Shown here one piece after another: positions 19,588-28,900 of a DNA stretch of 61,180 nt. This DNA comes from Coemansia sp. RSA 1804 (taxonomy: Eukaryota > Kickxellomycota > Kickxellomycetes > Kickxellales > Kickxellaceae): assembly GCA_027578815.1 (NCBI GenBank), contig JANBTH010000018.1, positions 1 to 61,180 on the forward strand, written 5' to 3'. Position 1 is the first letter of the stretch. Every line of letters starts with the position of its first letter. Below the pieces are notes generated by a model. The model worked only from the letters and a program-made list of their open reading frames with translations, had not been told where the DNA came from and searched no databases. Position numbers and translations under genes: made by a program.

Positions 19588-20742
19588 ATGCACGCCACTC
19601 TGTCATTCGCCAGACTCCTGCAGCACAGGGCTCGACCTAAGGCGCTGCCGCTGCTGCTATTGCAGCCGCTGCTGGCTCCCGGTCGTAAAATGCACAGCGC
19701 ACAGAATAAACCAACACCCGCGCCAACATCAACACCGCAGAATACACAGGATTATTCTTCTCCCTCTGATGGCACCAGTGTGGAGCATCCGCGGCAGCGC
19801 TGGAAGATCCAGACATCCGCGCAGCTGCTTGGCAGGGGGGGCGGCGCGCTGGGGCGAGTGTACAGCGACCTGTCGAAGGACAAGCTAACAGGCTTCGTTG
19901 TGCTGACAGCAATGGCGGGATACGCGGTGGCGCCGGGCGCAACGCAGGTGGCCACGCTGCTGTGGACGGGCGTTGGCACCACGCTGTGTGCAGCCAGCGC
20001 CAACACGCTGAACCAGTGGATCGAGGTTCCGTACGACGCGCAGATGAGTCGCACCCGGAACCGGCCGCTGGCAAGACACGCGCTGGCGCCGCACCACGCG
20101 CTCGGATTTGGCGTGACGGCAGGCGTGGTGGGCACTACGGCCCTCTGGGTGTTTGTTAACCCGGTGGCTGCGATGCTTGGCGCCGCCAATATCGCGCTCT
20201 ACGCGGGCGCCTACACTGCGATGAAGCGCCTGACGATTGCTAACACGTGGGTCGGGTCGCTGGTTGGAGCGGTGCCGCCGCTGATTGGCTGGGCGGCGGC
20301 TACTGGCGGCTCGCTGGGGCCTGGCGCCTGGGTGCTGAGCGCTATGATGTTTGCGTGGCAGTTTCCGCACTTCAACTCGCTGGCCTACACGCTGCGCGCC
20401 GACTACTCCAAGGCCGGATACCGCATGATGTCGGTGACGCATCCGCGCCTCAACGCGCGTGTTGCGCTGCGCTACGCCGTGCTGATGTTTCCGCTGTCGG
20501 CTGCGCTGGTGGCAACAGGCACCGCCGACATCTGGTTCCTTGCCGATTCGTCGGTTGTCAATGGATTGATGGCGTACTGCGCCTACGAGTTCTGGCGCCA
20601 TCCTGATCCGCGCAGATCGCGCAGACTGTTCTTCAGCAGCCTGGTGCATCTGCCGGTTCTGATGATCCTTGTCATGGTGCATAAAGCCCTGCAGGACAGG
20701 AAGCGGAGGATCGAACTCCTCGCACAGACCGCGCCTGCGTGA
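19588..20742 (+). CDS. COX10: Protoheme IX farnesyltransferase, mitochondrial
   Basis: This 384-residue enzyme adds a farnesyl group to protoheme IX to make heme O, the first step to the heme A of cytochrome c oxidase. It acts in the mitochondrial inner membrane. The N-terminal 80 residues are Arg- and Leu-rich (LSFARLLQHRARPK), fitting a mitochondrial presequence. The UbiA-family Asp/Asn-rich motif is clear (NTLNQWIEVPYDAQMSRT, then RNRPLARHAL). The second conserved region reads YTLRADYSKAGYRMM. About eight hydrophobic segments follow the presequence. Its last 71 bases overlap the 3' end of the pseudokinase-like gene on the other strand. Length and motifs fit the fungal family; no intron is needed. 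Confidence 0.95.
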   Translation: MHATLSFARLLQHRARPKALPLLLLQPLLAPGRKMHSAQNKPTPAPTSTPQNTQDYSSPSDGTSVEHPRQRWKIQTSAQLLGRGGGALGRVYSDLSKDKLTGFVVLTAMAGYAVAPGATQVATLLWTGVGTTLCAASANTLNQWIEVPYDAQMSRTRNRPLARHALAPHHALGFGVTAGVVGTTALWVFVNPVAAMLGAANIALYAGAYTAMKRLTIANTWVGSLVGAVPPLIGWAAATGGSLGPGAWVLSAMMFAWQFPHFNSLAYTLRADYSKAGYRMMSVTHPRLNARVALRYAVLMFPLSAALVATGTADIWFLADSSVVNGLMAYCAYEFWRHPDPRRSRRLFFSSLVHLPVLMILVMVHKALQDRKRRIELLAQTAPA

Positions 20743-21955
20743 CTGCGACGGCCATGCGCGGCGGAAGCTGATTGAACCGTGGTTGATTGAACGGATGCGG
20801 ATTAAACGGCGGCATCGCGCGTGTCTCGCGGATCAGCAGGCTGTGCACAAGCTGCGGGCGGCCACGCAGCAGCGGACTAGTCAGCGGACAGTGCTGGCAC
20901 ACGGGTCGTCTGCATGCCATTGCGATCTCGCGCGGCGGCTCCCTCGCGCCGCCAGTCTCCACCAGCACACGCGAGCACATCCGCACGAAGATATGGCCCA
21001 GCGGCGACTTCAGCAGCACTGCCGGCCGCACCGCTGCATCCAGGCCGCGCGCACTCAGGTCTCCAAACAGCATCCCTGGCGGCCCCGCAAACAAGCAATC
21101 GATGTCCGCCAGCACCAGACTCCGGCTCCTCTGCTCAACCATCACCGCCGACGGCCGCACAGGGCCTTTCAGCGCCATTCCTGCCGCGCACTGCATCGCA
21201 ATTGTTGCATGCACCAGACTCGTCGAAACGATGTCTCTGCACGGAATCCCGCCGAATCCTCCGCCCAGCGCCTCGTCCAGCGCCAGCAGTGGGCCCTGCA
21301 GCGCGACGCCAACCACCAATCCGTTCTCCACGATGCAGCCGAGATACGTGCATATCCCAGGCAGCCGCATACGCGCCAGCCGCTCCCGCACCATTATCTC
21401 GCGGTAGAACCGGGCCTTGAGGTTCGGAAGGCACCCGATGTACGCCAGATTGAATCTGCGTATATGCACCGTCTCCAGTGCCGGTTGTTGTTGTGTCTCG
21501 CTGTGAGGAGAGCGGTTCCCGTGATAGTAGATGCGGAACCGGTTGCTGCCTCCTCCTCCGCCATGTGATGCTGGTGCTGGTGCTGCTGGCAGTATGTTCT
21601 GCTTGCTGATAACCGTGCGGTTCTGCCGCCGCTGTCTGTGGTTTGCTTCGGCGAGCACATAGTGGTGCCACGATGCGCCTGACATCCACTGCTTGGCATC
21701 GTTGTCATCATCCGTTGTGAGTCGCACCTCGTAGAACCCTCTTCCTGGTACTGCTGCAATAAACCGCTCTACGCAAGCAACTACGCGAGTTCCGGGTTGC
21801 GCAACTATCGCATCCAGCGTGGCTAGAAGGTCTGCCGAGTAGTGGCTGCAGTCGATATCAAGCCCTGTGGCAGCAACAGAAAAGACTGGTGCTGCTGCTG
21901 CTGCTGCTGGTTCGACATAGTGGTGGAACCTTTTCTCGTCGTATGGCATTGACAA
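20672..21955 (-). CDS. Pseudokinase-like protein (degenerate kinase fold)
   Basis: This 427-residue GC-rich ORF is weakly kinase-like by eye. Around residues 170-215, FYREIMVRERLARMRLPGIC followed by GCIVENGLVVGVALQ resembles the alpha-C helix with its Glu, strands beta-4/5 and the hinge. Later, LKGPVRPSAVMV then LVLADIDCLF occupies the place of HGDxxPxNxMV and DFG. The catalytic HxD is missing and DFG reads DID, so catalysis is unlikely. The N-terminal half is low-complexity with poly-Ala and poly-Gly. A Pro/Asn/Phe repeat (PFNPHPFNQPRFNQ) lies near the end. The last 23 codons are antisense to COX10. It could also be an undescribed protein that only mimics kinases, or the 3' end could be spliced differently. 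Confidence 0.5.
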   Translation of the reverse strand: MSMPYDEKRFHHYVEPAAAAAAPVFSVAATGLDIDCSHYSADLLATLDAIVAQPGTRVVACVERFIAAVPGRGFYEVRLTTDDDNDAKQWMSGASWHHYVLAEANHRQRRQNRTVISKQNILPAAPAPASHGGGGGSNRFRIYYHGNRSPHSETQQQPALETVHIRRFNLAYIGCLPNLKARFYREIMVRERLARMRLPGICTYLGCIVENGLVVGVALQGPLLALDEALGGGFGGIPCRDIVSTSLVHATIAMQCAAGMALKGPVRPSAVMVEQRSRSLVLADIDCLFAGPPGMLFGDLSARGLDAAVRPAVLLKSPLGHIFVRMCSRVLVETGGAREPPREIAMACRRPVCQHCPLTSPLLRGRPQLVHSLLIRETRAMPPFNPHPFNQPRFNQLPPRMAVAVTQARSVRGVRSSASCPAGLYAP

Positions 21956-22463
21956 CTAGCACAGGCTGCAGATGGGATGGATCATCTGAGCTGGAACAAA
22001 GAAGAGAATAGAAAAAGGGGGAAAGTGGGATATAGAAGTTGGTTTGTATGACGTGTTTGTGGCAAAATAAAAAGATGAAGAGATAAAGAAAGGGAAAAAA
22101 ACGATGGTTGTCGTTGTGGTTATGTGCGCCTTCTTCCGCCGGCTAGCTTCTTATAGCCAGATAAGGTCCAAAGAGATGGTGCTTTTGTATTGTGCGGGAG
22201 AGGGTTGGAGTGCACTTCCGAGAGTGAATGCACAAAGGCGTGGCGGAATGTATGCTCTATGCTGTATGCGGCATGCTCCCAGCATGTGTGACGGAGGCAA
22301 AGCATAAAAGCACGGAACAAGAAGAGAAGAAGAAAGTGCCACTCACGTTATCTTCATGCATAAGAGAAGGCAGATGACGCGTTTCCGAATAGACCTCCAC
22401 GGGACCTGGAAGGTTCGGAGATTCGAATCACACGCACAAAGCCCTTCCTCCTGACAGGCAGCG
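21956..22463. other. Intergenic, pseudokinase-like gene to VPS29
   Basis: About 510 bases upstream of the pseudokinase-like gene and downstream of VPS29, both minus strand. A purine-rich block sits at 21990-22100. GATTCGAATC near 22431 is a palindrome, not a tRNA T-arm. No gene is seen. Confidence 0.4.
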
Positions 22464-23063
22464 CTATGGGCGCGTGTACTCGATGCGATCAACCACCACA
22501 TCGTCGGCCACAAGCTGGTAGACGTAGACAATGACGGCTGGCGCATCGTCCTTGACCTCCAGCAGCACAAACGAAGGCACCGCATTGGGCTCGAGCGGAC
22601 TGAATGCGCCGGTGATACTTCCGGGATTGATGAAGAAGCGGCCCTGCTCCTCGTACGCTTCAAACCGATGCGTGCTGCCGCTGACCAGCACATCCACATC
22701 CATCTGTCGCGCAGCTGCTGCCAGCGTATCCACATCGCCGTTGCCTGGCACCAGAAAGTGCCCGCTGACAAGCCCTATCCTCAACCCGCACTGTCCTGCA
22801 ACCGTCCGCACCGAGATCGGGTGCTGCTGCTGCTGCTGCGATTGTTGCTGCTGCTGGCTCCAACGCCCGTCAAACTCGCCGCGCGACACGCTCACATCGC
22901 TCGAGATGCTGCGCAGATACTCCAGCGTTGCTGAGTCTGTCACATTGCCTGTGCACAGAATCCGGTCGATCTTCCCTGGCACCAGCAGCTTGCGGAACTT
23001 TGCCGGGATGTCTGCCGCGCGCTGTGGAATGTGAATGTCGCCGAGCACCAGAATTAACGTCAT
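22464..23063 (-). CDS. VPS29: Retromer subunit Vps29
   Basis: This 199-residue protein is Vps29, the phosphoesterase-fold retromer subunit that binds Vps35 and helps return cargo from endosomes to the Golgi. Family landmarks appear in order: LVLGDIHIP at the start, KLLVPGKIDRILCTGN, a RGEFD turn, IGLVSGHFLVPGNGD, VDVLVSGSTHRFEAYE, FINPGSITGAFSPLE, PSFVLLEV and a VYVYQLVADDVVVDRIEY ending. A Gln-rich insert (about residues 69-80) falls where other species have a short loop. Two metal-site positions differ from animal Vps29: HGH reads SGH and SGHTH reads SGSTH. The protein is cytosolic and membrane-recruited in relatives. The start ATG is right at the conserved N terminus and no intron is needed. 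Confidence 0.95.
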   Translation of the reverse strand: MTLILVLGDIHIPQRAADIPAKFRKLLVPGKIDRILCTGNVTDSATLEYLRSISSDVSVSRGEFDGRWSQQQQQSQQQQQHPISVRTVAGQCGLRIGLVSGHFLVPGNGDVDTLAAAARQMDVDVLVSGSTHRFEAYEEQGRFFINPGSITGAFSPLEPNAVPSFVLLEVKDDAPAVIVYVYQLVADDVVVDRIEYTRP

Positions 23064-23594
23064 GGTTCAACGATTATAGAGAAAACCTCTTTTGCTCTTA
23101 TACTTCCTACATGGCCAACGAAACAGATTTTCATTTAGCGTCCTTGTTCTATCTGATGGGAATGAACCTAACATTACCATTATATTATTCGCTAATTCAG
23201 TGGAGCCACTAAACATACCGTCGTTATGCTCCCGCCAAAAAGCCCCTTATACCTTGGCTTTTGCCCGTTGAACGCTCGCTGAATGTTGAATAGTCGGAAA
23301 AGGAAACAAGATGTAGTAAATACACACAACGCCAATATGAAACTGGAAATTGGAATAAACAAGAAAAGAATATAAAGAGCAGAAAGAAATCGAAAAAGAA
23401 ATAAAAAATAATACTGGCAGTGAATGAATGCGCTCTGAACAAGAAGGGGATGCTGCAAGATTGCTCTGTGATTGTTAATAATGAAAAACGCTCGCTTGAT
23501 TAATAGCTTTAGTCATCCAAGCGCATTTATCTCTCTTTCTCTTGTTTAAGGTTTTGTCAGAAATTTTCGTACTTTAAGCACCTGTCACTCAGCA
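23064..23594. other. Divergent promoter region, VPS29 / family A copy 4
   Basis: About 530 AT-rich bases between divergent start codons. Short frames here (23192-23458) are Phe-rich and unsupported. No clear TATA box or RNA gene is seen. Confidence 0.45.
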
Positions 23595-24764
23595 ATGGTA
23601 ATTAACGTAAACGCCCTGCCTTCAGTCATCCTTATCGACATCCTTGCCCATGTCGCCAAGGATACACAGCAACAACAGCAGCCTCATGAGGACAATATCT
23701 CTCACTGGTCCAGATGCAGGATTCTGTTGGCTGTTTGTCGCAAATGGCGCCATCTTGCCCTACCCATTGCTCACAGAGTTGTTTCTATCGACTACGACAA
23801 ACATCTCCAAACCAACATAGATTCAATCAACAGCAGTGTGACCCACGCTCCTCCACGCACTGTTAGCATCCGAGTAACAAGCAAAGAGGAGCTTCCCTAC
23901 AGCCAGCTGAGAGCAACAATGGACTTGCTTCAGAAAAACAGCGCCTTGCTTCAGTCGGTCACTTGTTTAGATATGGGTATCTATGTTATTCCATTTTACG
24001 GAACATTTAGAGATTACATCCATGTGAGTGATTTAGCCAGGGAATTGAGTGAAGCAATGAAGAATCTGCTTCCAAACATTACTACATTCTACTTTCATAC
24101 CCGCACAGAACCCGGCACTGCCGCGACTCTCGGTTCTGCACTGTTTAACCACTATGCGCCTCAGCTCTCCTGTGTGAAAATGAGTTCTTCAATACAACCA
24201 GGTGATAGGAAATTTACAAACACGCTTACCCGTCTATGCTTAACTCAGCACTCATCATCTGGTCTTCCTAATCAGTTTGATGTGACCAATCTGACAATGC
24301 TTGAGCTACATGTGCCAGACCGCTTTCATAACTGGAGCATTTTTTATTCCAGGGATGTTGCTGATTCCACTGTTCTCCGCTTTCCAGCTCTCCAGCACAT
24401 GTCGGTTATTGTTGACACTATCTCCAAAAATACTGACTCTTACGCATACAATAACAGGAGTGCAACGGAGGATCAAAGAAACATGTTTGAACACCAGCTT
24501 GAGATGCCCAGGCTGCAGTTTTTGAAAGTATCAGCAATCTGTCCACTGACCCTTTCTCTGCTTGCTTCAATAACCTCTCCATTTGAGGTTCAAAAGCTCT
24601 GGCTGAAAAACCTGAAATATACGGATCTTATACTGTATTGTTTTGCTCTATCTGCTGAATCCAAGCGAGTGTTTATGAATTACTTTAAGATTGCTGAGAG
24701 TAACACGCCAATTGACGTAGTTGCATTTGTCAGCGATTTGCAGAGTATTGGAAACCAAAGTTAA
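23595..24764 (+). CDS. Truncated F-box/LRR-like protein, family A (copy 4)
   Basis: This 389-residue copy opens with the family F-box-like region (VINVNALPSVILIDIL, then RCRILLAVCRKWRHLALPIAHRVV, about residues 1-60) and the usual leucine-rich body. It stops after the VFMNYFKIAESNTPIDVVAFVSDLQSI segment, which in the other copies is followed by about 130 more residues including the SWPQVT block. I see no continuation of that block downstream in any frame. It is either a shortened functional protein or a decaying copy; the frame is otherwise intact. It is the first of three tandem plus-strand copies. Composition is somewhat more GC-rich than the next two. Confidence 0.7.
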   Translation: MVINVNALPSVILIDILAHVAKDTQQQQQPHEDNISHWSRCRILLAVCRKWRHLALPIAHRVVSIDYDKHLQTNIDSINSSVTHAPPRTVSIRVTSKEELPYSQLRATMDLLQKNSALLQSVTCLDMGIYVIPFYGTFRDYIHVSDLARELSEAMKNLLPNITTFYFHTRTEPGTAATLGSALFNHYAPQLSCVKMSSSIQPGDRKFTNTLTRLCLTQHSSSGLPNQFDVTNLTMLELHVPDRFHNWSIFYSRDVADSTVLRFPALQHMSVIVDTISKNTDSYAYNNRSATEDQRNMFEHQLEMPRLQFLKVSAICPLTLSLLASITSPFEVQKLWLKNLKYTDLILYCFALSAESKRVFMNYFKIAESNTPIDVVAFVSDLQSIGNQS

Positions 24765-25163
24765 AGCTAGCTTTAAAGCGAACCTCTTTATAAATGCCTA
24801 CGCATGTTAGCATGAATCTTTTTCATTTTCTAGTTATTTTTAGCACAATGAGAAGGTTTCTATATCGTTTTTCTTTTCACAAACACATTTCTAGTTGTTT
24901 CATTCTCTTTATAAATAAACTAGCATGGCAAAAAATGAATATGCATTCACGAATTTGTTTTGCCAAAACTACTATATTTTGTTCTTTTCTTTATCATGAT
25001 AAGCAGTTTTTAAAAAAATTTCTTTGTAATTCTTTTCAATACATAGGATTAACTGATGTGTAATATACGCATATAATGTACAAGTGAACCTCCAATATGT
25101 TCATGTCTTTTATTTTTCTGTAGTTAACCTTTTTCACTCATTCACTCATTTTTATCTTTTAAA
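24765..25163. other. Intergenic, family A copies 4 and 5
   Basis: About 400 AT-rich bases. A TTTTCTAGTT...TTTTTAGCACAATGA segment near 24825-24850 resembles TTTTCTAGTTTTTAGTACAATGA near 26860-26885, so the tandem duplication probably included spacer DNA. No other feature is seen. Confidence 0.45.
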
Positions 25164-26768
25164 ATGAATATCAATAATTTGCCATTCGACGTTCTATCGC
25201 ATGTTTTTAAAATCATTTGTTCAAAAGATTTTATCTTTGCCAGGTCTTGGAAACACCGCTTAAATTTTCTTTCAGTATGTCGCAAATGGAGGCAAATTGC
25301 GCTTCCAATGATTTACAAGGACGTAGTAGTTGTACTTCATGACAGTATTTGGTCCAATATGGACATTATGCCACCAACAGCAGTAGAATACTCACACAGG
25401 CTATATGTCCAGGTGGAGCTAAAATATAACGACCCTGCAGTGGACATGCAAATTGTTCTGCACAAGCTTCAAAGCAAAAAAGAGATATTATCGCGTATTA
25501 CGTGCCTTTCTTTAGATATTTCAATGCTGGGCCATGATAGTGTCACGTTTAGGGAGCGTGAGCTTCAAAAGACAACACTGCAAGAGGTAGCAAAGATGTT
25601 TAAAAGATTGTTACCAAACATTTCAACATTACTTGTAGAAGGATTCCAAGCTTGGGAGGGCAACACTACATTTCTTTCAGCGCTGTATTCTCAGTATGCA
25701 TCACAGCTGGAAAGAGCTACCATTGATCCGCTAGCACTAGTTTCAACATCAAAAACAATCCATTTTAGCAACTTGCTGACTAGTTTAAATCTTCATTGGC
25801 TTGACAGCCCAAACCCAGCTCCAGCAACGTTTGATATAAGCTGTCTAACTAAGGTTTGGCTGCGTAATGTTTCTGACTCATTTAAGTGGAGCATGTTTAG
25901 TGTAGACAATAAGGATTTCCTTGTTTTTCCTGCACTTTTATATCTGAACATCAGTGTGTCTCCTCAGACCTATAACAGTAGTACTACAAGTAATGGTAAT
26001 ACTACTAATGCTGCTGAATCAAGAGACAGGTTTGGGTATAAGCTGGTAACCCCGCGTCTTCGATGCTTGGAAATTAGCGTGTTCTGTCCATTTGCATTAT
26101 CCATTCTGATGTCTATATCCACAGCAGACGGATCACCACTACTTATTGAAAAATTACATATCAGAACACTTGATGACGCAAGATTTACATTTTATGGATT
26201 TTGTTTCTCGCCAGCAACCACACAACTGTTTGAAAAGTATTTTCATGCTATTCCTCCTCCTTATACAGAAGAACATGCGCAAGACCATAGGAATGCGACT
26301 AACAGATTGGTTGGCGATTTACAAAATACAAAGGACATTATTCAGCAGGAAATGCATGTGTCCATTGGACACCGTGTCACGTATATCAACAGCCTAGAGG
26401 AAACGGAGTATTTCTGCTGGCCACACGTAACCAAACTTACCATTGATTCACCTATATCGCTGACAAATTTGTTAGGACTGATCGAATCAAAAATTCCTAA
26501 CCTGGTTGCTCTAGAGGTGTATAATATTAGTGTTGAGGTGCATGATGACGATGATGATTCAATGCTTGTTCCTGAGCTTCTTCAGAGCAATTTTGAAGTT
26601 GAACAACAGCATGCTCTTGTAGGATGTAAACACCTGAAGTCATTAGTGTATGGATTTGACACATATAATAATGTGCCACCAGAGTTAAGCGATAGATTTG
26701 AGGAGTTTATGTTTGGAGCGATAAAGACGCTGAAATACTGTCTACAAAAGCCAGCCTACCAATGGTAG
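25164..26768 (+). CDS. F-box/LRR-like protein, family A (copy 5)
   Basis: This 534-residue protein has an F-box-like start (MNINNLPFDVLSHVF, then RLNFLSVCRKWRQIALPMIYKDVVV, residues 1-57) and a leucine-rich body. It is the closest relative of the next gene: DNA around GTCCATTGGACACCGTGTCACGTATATCAAC and the WPHVTKLTIDSPISLTNLL block is almost identical, and both end CLxKPAxQW followed by the same TAGTAGCCAACAATGAAAATT 3' flank. An SCF substrate-receptor role is inferred from the F-box family. It is AT-rich, has no intron, and its start ATG is unambiguous. Target unknown. Confidence 0.77.
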   Translation: MNINNLPFDVLSHVFKIICSKDFIFARSWKHRLNFLSVCRKWRQIALPMIYKDVVVVLHDSIWSNMDIMPPTAVEYSHRLYVQVELKYNDPAVDMQIVLHKLQSKKEILSRITCLSLDISMLGHDSVTFRERELQKTTLQEVAKMFKRLLPNISTLLVEGFQAWEGNTTFLSALYSQYASQLERATIDPLALVSTSKTIHFSNLLTSLNLHWLDSPNPAPATFDISCLTKVWLRNVSDSFKWSMFSVDNKDFLVFPALLYLNISVSPQTYNSSTTSNGNTTNAAESRDRFGYKLVTPRLRCLEISVFCPFALSILMSISTADGSPLLIEKLHIRTLDDARFTFYGFCFSPATTQLFEKYFHAIPPPYTEEHAQDHRNATNRLVGDLQNTKDIIQQEMHVSIGHRVTYINSLEETEYFCWPHVTKLTIDSPISLTNLLGLIESKIPNLVALEVYNISVEVHDDDDDSMLVPELLQSNFEVEQQHALVGCKHLKSLVYGFDTYNNVPPELSDRFEEFMFGAIKTLKYCLQKPAYQW

Positions 26769-27185
26769 TAGCCAACAATGAAAATTGCGCAGAAAGTAAC
26801 AATTAAAACGAAACACCAAGAAGCAGCATCATTGTTTTAACAGTTAGCCCGAGTCTGCCTATTTTCTAGTTTTTAGTACAATGAAAATATTTCATATCTG
26901 ATTCTGTTTCATAGCTCGTAGTTTGCTTTATGTTTTTCTTTCTGAATAGCTGAACATAACAGATATGGATGTTTTATCTCGAATATATTTTTTAAGAATC
27001 TTTCATTTTATTCTTCTGTCTCTTGTTTAATTGGGAGATTATTAGAAAAAAATTCTTTGTATTTTTCTTTACACTGAATTGGCTAGTATATAATACACGT
27101 ATATAAGATGCTATAACCTGCACATTATTCAGGTTTATGTGCTTTGTTTTTACATATTATTCATTTTCTCATTTCTTTTAGAAAA
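26769..27185. other. Intergenic, family A copies 5 and 6
   Basis: About 420 AT-rich bases. The first 20 or so match the flank after copy 6 (28794 onward). The middle resembles the spacer before copy 5. No gene is seen. Confidence 0.45.
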
Positions 27186-28793
27186 ATGCATATCAATAGC
27201 TTGAAATTTGACATTCTCTCGCGTGTCTTTATAAAATTTTATGATAAAGAGCGTGTCGCAGCCAGGTCTTGGAAACCCCGTTTGGAGCTTCTCTCAGTGT
27301 GCCGCAAATGGAGACAGATTGCGCTGCCCATGGTCCATAAGGACGTAGTAGTTGGATATAATGGCAACCTATGGTCTAACATGGATATTATGACGGCGGA
27401 AGCAATAGAATATCCTCGTAGGTTTTTACTGCAAGTAGAATGTAAGCATAATAACCCGACAGATGAAATACATGCTGCCCTGGTCAAACTTCAGAGCCAT
27501 AAGAAGATGTTTTTACATATTACGTGTCTGACACTTAGTATTGTGGTATATGGCATTGGTAATTATAGATATTCTGGTAAGCGTGGCGTTCCAAAGAAAC
27601 GCCTGCAAGAGATGGCAAAGATGTTTAAAGAATTGCTGCCAAATATCACAACACTATTGATACGTGAATCCCCTGTTTTTGAGAATTGCACTATATTTCT
27701 TTCAGCATTATATTCTCAATATGCGCCACAGCTGAAAAAAGCAGGTATGAGGTCGTATGCCCTAAGCTCAAACACAATCTGTTTTGGCAACTTGCTGACT
27801 AGTCTATCTCTTACATGGTATGAGGACTCTAGTCCGGCTCCAGCAGCAATTGATGTAAGCTGCTTGACTCAGCTTTGTCTGCATAGTGTGACCGATTCCT
27901 TTAAATGGAGCATCTTTGGTGTAGACGATAATGAAACCCTTGTCTTTCCTGCACTTTCACATCTGTTTGTCCATGTGTCTCCTGATGTCTTTTTTAGTAG
28001 CGCCGCAGATGGCGATGATGCTTTTGGTGCTGTTGAACCAAGAAGCAGGTTTGGATACAAGCTAGTTACCCCACGCCTCCAATGCTTGAAAATGGAAATG
28101 CTCTGCTCATTTGCATTATCCATCTTGATGTCAATATCCGCTGCAAATGGATCACCACTGCATATTGACAAACTATGTATTACAGCCGAAGATAAGACGA
28201 GGTTTACATTCTATGGCTTTTGTTTTTCGCCAACAACTAAGCAGCTGTTTGAAAAGTATTTCTATGTTATGCCTCCTCCTTATCCCGAAGAATATGCGCA
28301 AGAACATAGGAATGCGACTAACAGATTGGTTGGCGTTTTGCAAAGCACAGATGGAATTGTTCGGCAGGGGATACATGTGTCCATTGGACACCGTGTCACG
28401 TATATCAACAATCTAGAAGAGGTAGAACATTTCTACTGGCCACACGTAACCAAACTTACCATTGATTCACCCATATCGCTGACAAACTTGTTAGCACTTG
28501 TTGAGTCAAGGATTCCTAATTTGGTTACTCTAGAAGTTAATCATATTTGTATTGACGTAGATAAAGAAAATGGTTCAATATTTGTCCCTGAGCTTCTTCA
28601 AAAAAGTTCAGCTCGTCAACAACAGCAGCAGCATTGTGCTCCTATAATGTGTAGGCATCTTACTGCGGTAGTCTACGGGTTTGATACGTATGATAATGTT
28701 TCACCAGAGTTAGGTAGCAGGGTTGAGGAGTTTATGTTTGAGGAGATAAAAACGCTAAAATACTGTCTACGAAAGCCAGCCCACCAATGGTAG
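27186..28793 (+). CDS. F-box/LRR-like protein, family A (copy 6)
   Basis: This 535-residue protein begins MHINSLKFDILSRVF, then RLELLSVCRKWRQIALPMVHKDVVV, the family F-box-like region, followed by leucine-rich sequence. I chose the ATG at 27186; the frame upstream to 27144 begins with TTG and reads UTR-like hydrophobics. It is a recent tandem duplicate of the gene before it: long blocks match while others (for example residues 130-160 and the loop encoded at 27990-28040) have diverged. The C terminus carries a short Gln run (QQQQQ) absent from copy 5. The pattern of conserved ends and variable middle would fit changing target recognition, which is inference. No catalytic motif is present. Confidence 0.77.
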   Translation: MHINSLKFDILSRVFIKFYDKERVAARSWKPRLELLSVCRKWRQIALPMVHKDVVVGYNGNLWSNMDIMTAEAIEYPRRFLLQVECKHNNPTDEIHAALVKLQSHKKMFLHITCLTLSIVVYGIGNYRYSGKRGVPKKRLQEMAKMFKELLPNITTLLIRESPVFENCTIFLSALYSQYAPQLKKAGMRSYALSSNTICFGNLLTSLSLTWYEDSSPAPAAIDVSCLTQLCLHSVTDSFKWSIFGVDDNETLVFPALSHLFVHVSPDVFFSSAADGDDAFGAVEPRSRFGYKLVTPRLQCLKMEMLCSFALSILMSISAANGSPLHIDKLCITAEDKTRFTFYGFCFSPTTKQLFEKYFYVMPPPYPEEYAQEHRNATNRLVGVLQSTDGIVRQGIHVSIGHRVTYINNLEEVEHFYWPHVTKLTIDSPISLTNLLALVESRIPNLVTLEVNHICIDVDKENGSIFVPELLQKSSARQQQQQHCAPIMCRHLTAVVYGFDTYDNVSPELGSRVEEFMFEEIKTLKYCLRKPAHQW

Positions 28794-28900
28794 TAGCCAA
28801 CAATGAAAATTATGAGTCAAGAACTTCTCTATCATTCATAATTCTCTCGTTTTTATTTTTAGTCGTAAAAGCCCTTTCTACAAATAAACTTCAAAAAAAA

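Noticed and set aside
16544..20742. Secondary-metabolite cluster around the acyltransferase
   Set aside because: Its neighbours are kinesin-5, a doubtful small ORF and COX10; no synthase, P450 or cluster regulator is adjacent.
22425..22445. GATTCGAATC as a tRNA B-box
   Set aside because: It is a simple palindrome; flanks do not form a T-stem or cloverleaf.
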